A stretch of DNA of 64,000 nucleotides from Actinomycetes bacterium. Its GTDB lineage: Bacteria > Planctomycetota > Phycisphaerae > JAACET01. The position numbers were made by a program, and so were the translations under genes. The notes beneath the pieces are model-generated. The model was not told where the DNA came from, ran no database searches, and worked only from the letters and a program-made list of their open reading frames with translations. Within the stretch, counting starts at the first letter, position 1. Each line of letters opens with the position of its first letter. The stretch covers positions 149,138 to 213,137 of the forward strand of contig JAUXAG010000002.1 in the NCBI GenBank assembly GCA_030614915.1. The letters are read 5' to 3'. Shown here piece after piece: positions 62,239 to 64,000 of the stretch.

Positions 62239-63141
62239 ATGGCGAGAAGCGAGCATAAGCGGGCGAGAGACAAGGGAGTCCGAGCGGTGTGGTTGGCGGG
62301 CATTGTGGTTGCGGTGTGTGCGTTGGCCGGCTGCAACGGGAATTACACTCGGGCTGGAACTTCTCAAGGAGGACCGGTGATAGGTCCGTTCCGGGCGAAG
62401 GATGAGAATCCTCTACTACAGCAGAGCGAGGAGCAAGCCAGCCAGAAGGAAATGGTGCAGGTAGTGATCTGGCGGGTTACAATCAGCAATCAAGATCAGA
62501 AGCAGGCCGAGGAGCTTTGGAAGTTGTTCAAGCCTGCACGGCTGCTGACGAACAATGCAGGGCTCTTGGGACGAAACGGACTTACAATATGCTCTGGTGA
62601 CGCGACGATCTGGACGGAGGCGGTAAATAAGCTGGAGATTGGGCCGGACACGCAAAAGCCGAGAACAAATAAAGTTAGACAAACAAAAACCTGGTTGGCT
62701 GAGGGCCTGGTGGCAGAACTTGCGGTGAGTCCTTCGGTGAGCAGTCCAACGCTTTTCTGGCACGAGGCAGACGGACATCTGGCAGGCAAAACTTATGAGG
62801 ATTGTCAGAAACTGCTGGTGATAACAGCCACAGCCCGGCCGAGAAGCCAAGTACAAATAAAGTTGATTCCGGCGCTGAAGGCCGAAGGCGCACGGGTGCG
62901 ATCTTTACGGAGGCTGGCCCTGCTGTCGGGGATGGAACCGGAAAAGTATGTAGCCAAGTTTGAACAGCTAGCCGTTGAGGCCATAGTAAGTTCCGACGAG
63001 TTCTTGATAATCGGCTCTGGGGCCGAGGCAGATGCAGGGTCCTTTGGACGGGTATTTTTCGACGATACCGACCAGCAGCAACCGAGCAGAACGGTGTTAC
63101 TGATAATCCCCAGGGTGGTATCCTCGGAGAAGGTGGAATGA
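62239..63141 (+). CDS. Uncharacterised lipoprotein
   Basis: The protein has 300 aa. A basic N-terminus and hydrophobic stretch end in the lipobox ALAGC (Cys about 32), so it is exported and lipidated. The mature part has no motif I recognise. It is a mixed alpha/beta sequence with MVQVVIWRVTISNQDQKQAEEL, which may be a domain comparing calculated values or binding a partner, and ends TVLLIIPRVVSSEKVE. It follows trpA by 70 bp on the same strand and precedes the PAS/HisKA gene by 32 bp. Confidence 0.78.
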   Translation: MARSEHKRARDKGVRAVWLAGIVVAVCALAGCNGNYTRAGTSQGGPVIGPFRAKDENPLLQQSEEQASQKEMVQVVIWRVTISNQDQKQAEELWKLFKPARLLTNNAGLLGRNGLTICSGDATIWTEAVNKLEIGPDTQKPRTNKVRQTKTWLAEGLVAELAVSPSVSSPTLFWHEADGHLAGKTYEDCQKLLVITATARPRSQVQIKLIPALKAEGARVRSLRRLALLSGMEPEKYVAKFEQLAVEAIVSSDEFLIIGSGAEADAGSFGRVFFDDTDQQQPSRTVLLIIPRVVSSEKVE

Positions 63142-63173
63142 GCCTTGCAGGCTGACAAGCGCACCGAAGAAAA

Positions 63174-63911
63174 ATGAGCGATCCGGCAAAAGACTTTTGG
63201 CGACTGTTTTGCGAGCAGACCTGTACGGCCATCGTGGGCTTCGACCGCCGGGGCCGAATCATCACCTGGAACGGGGCGGCGGAGGCAACTTTCGGGATAA
63301 AGTCCAAAGACATGCTGGGCCAAAAGGTTGGGCAGATTCTGCCCGAAGAACACAGGGAAACACTGGGCCAAGTGTGCCAAAGGGCGGTGCAGGCCAACGC
63401 GGCAGGCGAATGCAGGCTGAGGCTGCAAAGAAAAGACACCGAAGCTATTGAACTGTCGGTGAAAGTCAATCCGCTATGCGACAAGAAGGGCAAGGTGGCC
63501 GGCGGAGTTGTGTGGGCAGAAGATATAACGCGGCTGAGCAAGCTGGAGCGTGAACTGGCGGCGGCGGAGCGACTGAGCTCACTGGGAACTCTGGCAGGCG
63601 GGGTAGCCCATCACTTTAATAATATCCTCGGCGGAGTGAGCACCTTTGTGGATTATGCCTTGAGCAGCGATGATCCGCGGGCGGCGCGTCGGGCCTTGCA
63701 GATGACCGCCCAGGCGGCGGAGCGGGCGGCGAAGATTACCAAGAGCCTGCTGGCCTTTGCCCAAAAGGACGAGGGCTCAGAAGACCTGGCGGACTTGACG
63801 GAGGTGGTGCTGACCTTCGCCAGCCTGATAGAAAAGAGCCTGGTGGAAAAACATATTGACCCGGATTTCCCATATTCGACTGGCGCATTTGAGGCTGATT
63901 TGATAGTATAG
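63174..63911 (+). pseudogene. PAS-HisKA sensor kinase truncated before its ATPase domain
   Basis: The reading frame gives 245 aa. Residues 10-120 are a PAS domain (CTAIVGFDRRGRIITWNGAA, VVWAEDITRLSKLE). Residues 125-200 are a dimerisation/phosphoacceptor domain with AGGVAHHFNNIL (H146; the usual Asp after it is His). After LTEVVLTFASLIEKSLVEKH the sequence loses kinase character and stops within 20 residues, so the HATPase domain (N, G1 and G2 boxes) is absent. No restart in another frame is visible in the remaining 89 bp. An insertion, deletion or frameshift just before 63870 is likely; a genuine short PAS-HisKA protein is less likely. Confidence 0.65.
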
Positions 63912-64000
63912 AGCTTATGGAGGCAATTCAAGCCACTTTTGGACTTCTGATTTGGAGATCCCTATGGGTGAGCCATGCAAGGACGCTTTGAGAGTCAATT

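Overview
The window looks like chromosomal DNA from an anaerobic or microaerophilic member of the Planctomycetota, most likely near the Phycisphaerae. This is inferred from the gene mix: a PEP-CTERM surface protein, a prepilin-like protein with the H-x(n)-DG tail common in planctomycetes, a stand-alone diadenylate cyclase, AddAB instead of RecBCD, a candidate Re-citrate synthase, and ferredoxin-type and radical SAM enzymes. Most genes are housekeeping, moderately GC-rich and tightly packed. I see no rRNA, CRISPR array or recognisable transposase.

Layout. 1-11.3 kb, almost all minus strand: the start of an oligopeptide-binding protein, an Fe-S aldo/keto reductase with dprA, folC (plus strand), and the run rpmE-prfA-mnmA-giant AsmA-like protein. 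11.5-16 kb: a polyprenyl synthase, tRNA-Gly(TCC), then an accessory patch. In it a PEP-CTERM gene lies between two copies of a 190-bp segment containing the tRNA 5' half, and the second copy is broken by a 1.35-kb insert with an XRE/Fic (mobile mystery B type) pair. 16-24 kb: a sensor kinase with a thioredoxin-like protein, alaS, eno with an FtsB-like membrane protein, and a Ca2+/Na+ exchanger. 24.5-29 kb: an orphan flgM, the pyrK-pyrD-proC-small-protein operon and a LipM-like octanoyltransferase. 29-34 kb: a glycine-rich repeat protein, a glycosyltransferase, a PilZ protein, a diadenylate cyclase, and parB with a perfect parS palindrome beside it. 34-39.7 kb: candidate Re-citrate synthase, alr and transketolase. 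39.9-47.5 kb: addB-addA plus a translationally coupled 101-aa protein, then a palindromic MITE-like repeat. 47.7-53.5 kb: recJ, pdxB, a prepilin-like protein, a tandem-ACT protein, tRNA-Glu(TTC) and tatD. 53.8-56.7 kb: two spore-photoproduct-lyase-family radical SAM genes and a DUF523 gene. 56.7-60 kb: ffh-rpsP-trmD-rplS-yraN, without rimM. 60-64 kb: trpB-trpA, a lipoprotein and a PAS/HisKA protein that stops before its ATPase domain.

How the genes work together. DprA, AddAB, RecJ and a TatD nuclease cover DNA uptake and recombinational repair. AlaS, MnmA, PrfA, L31, L19, S16, TrmD and Ffh form several translation and secretion operons. PyrK/PyrD, ProC, TrpA/B, FolC, PdxB, Alr, Tkt and enolase are central biosynthesis. 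PilZ and the cyclase point to c-di-GMP and c-di-AMP signalling. The parts most worth a second look are the tRNA-Gly duplication with its insert, the radical SAM gene whose third cluster cysteine is a tyrosine, the 7-residue glycine-repeat protein, the FtsB-like gene after eno, and the AddA-coupled small protein.
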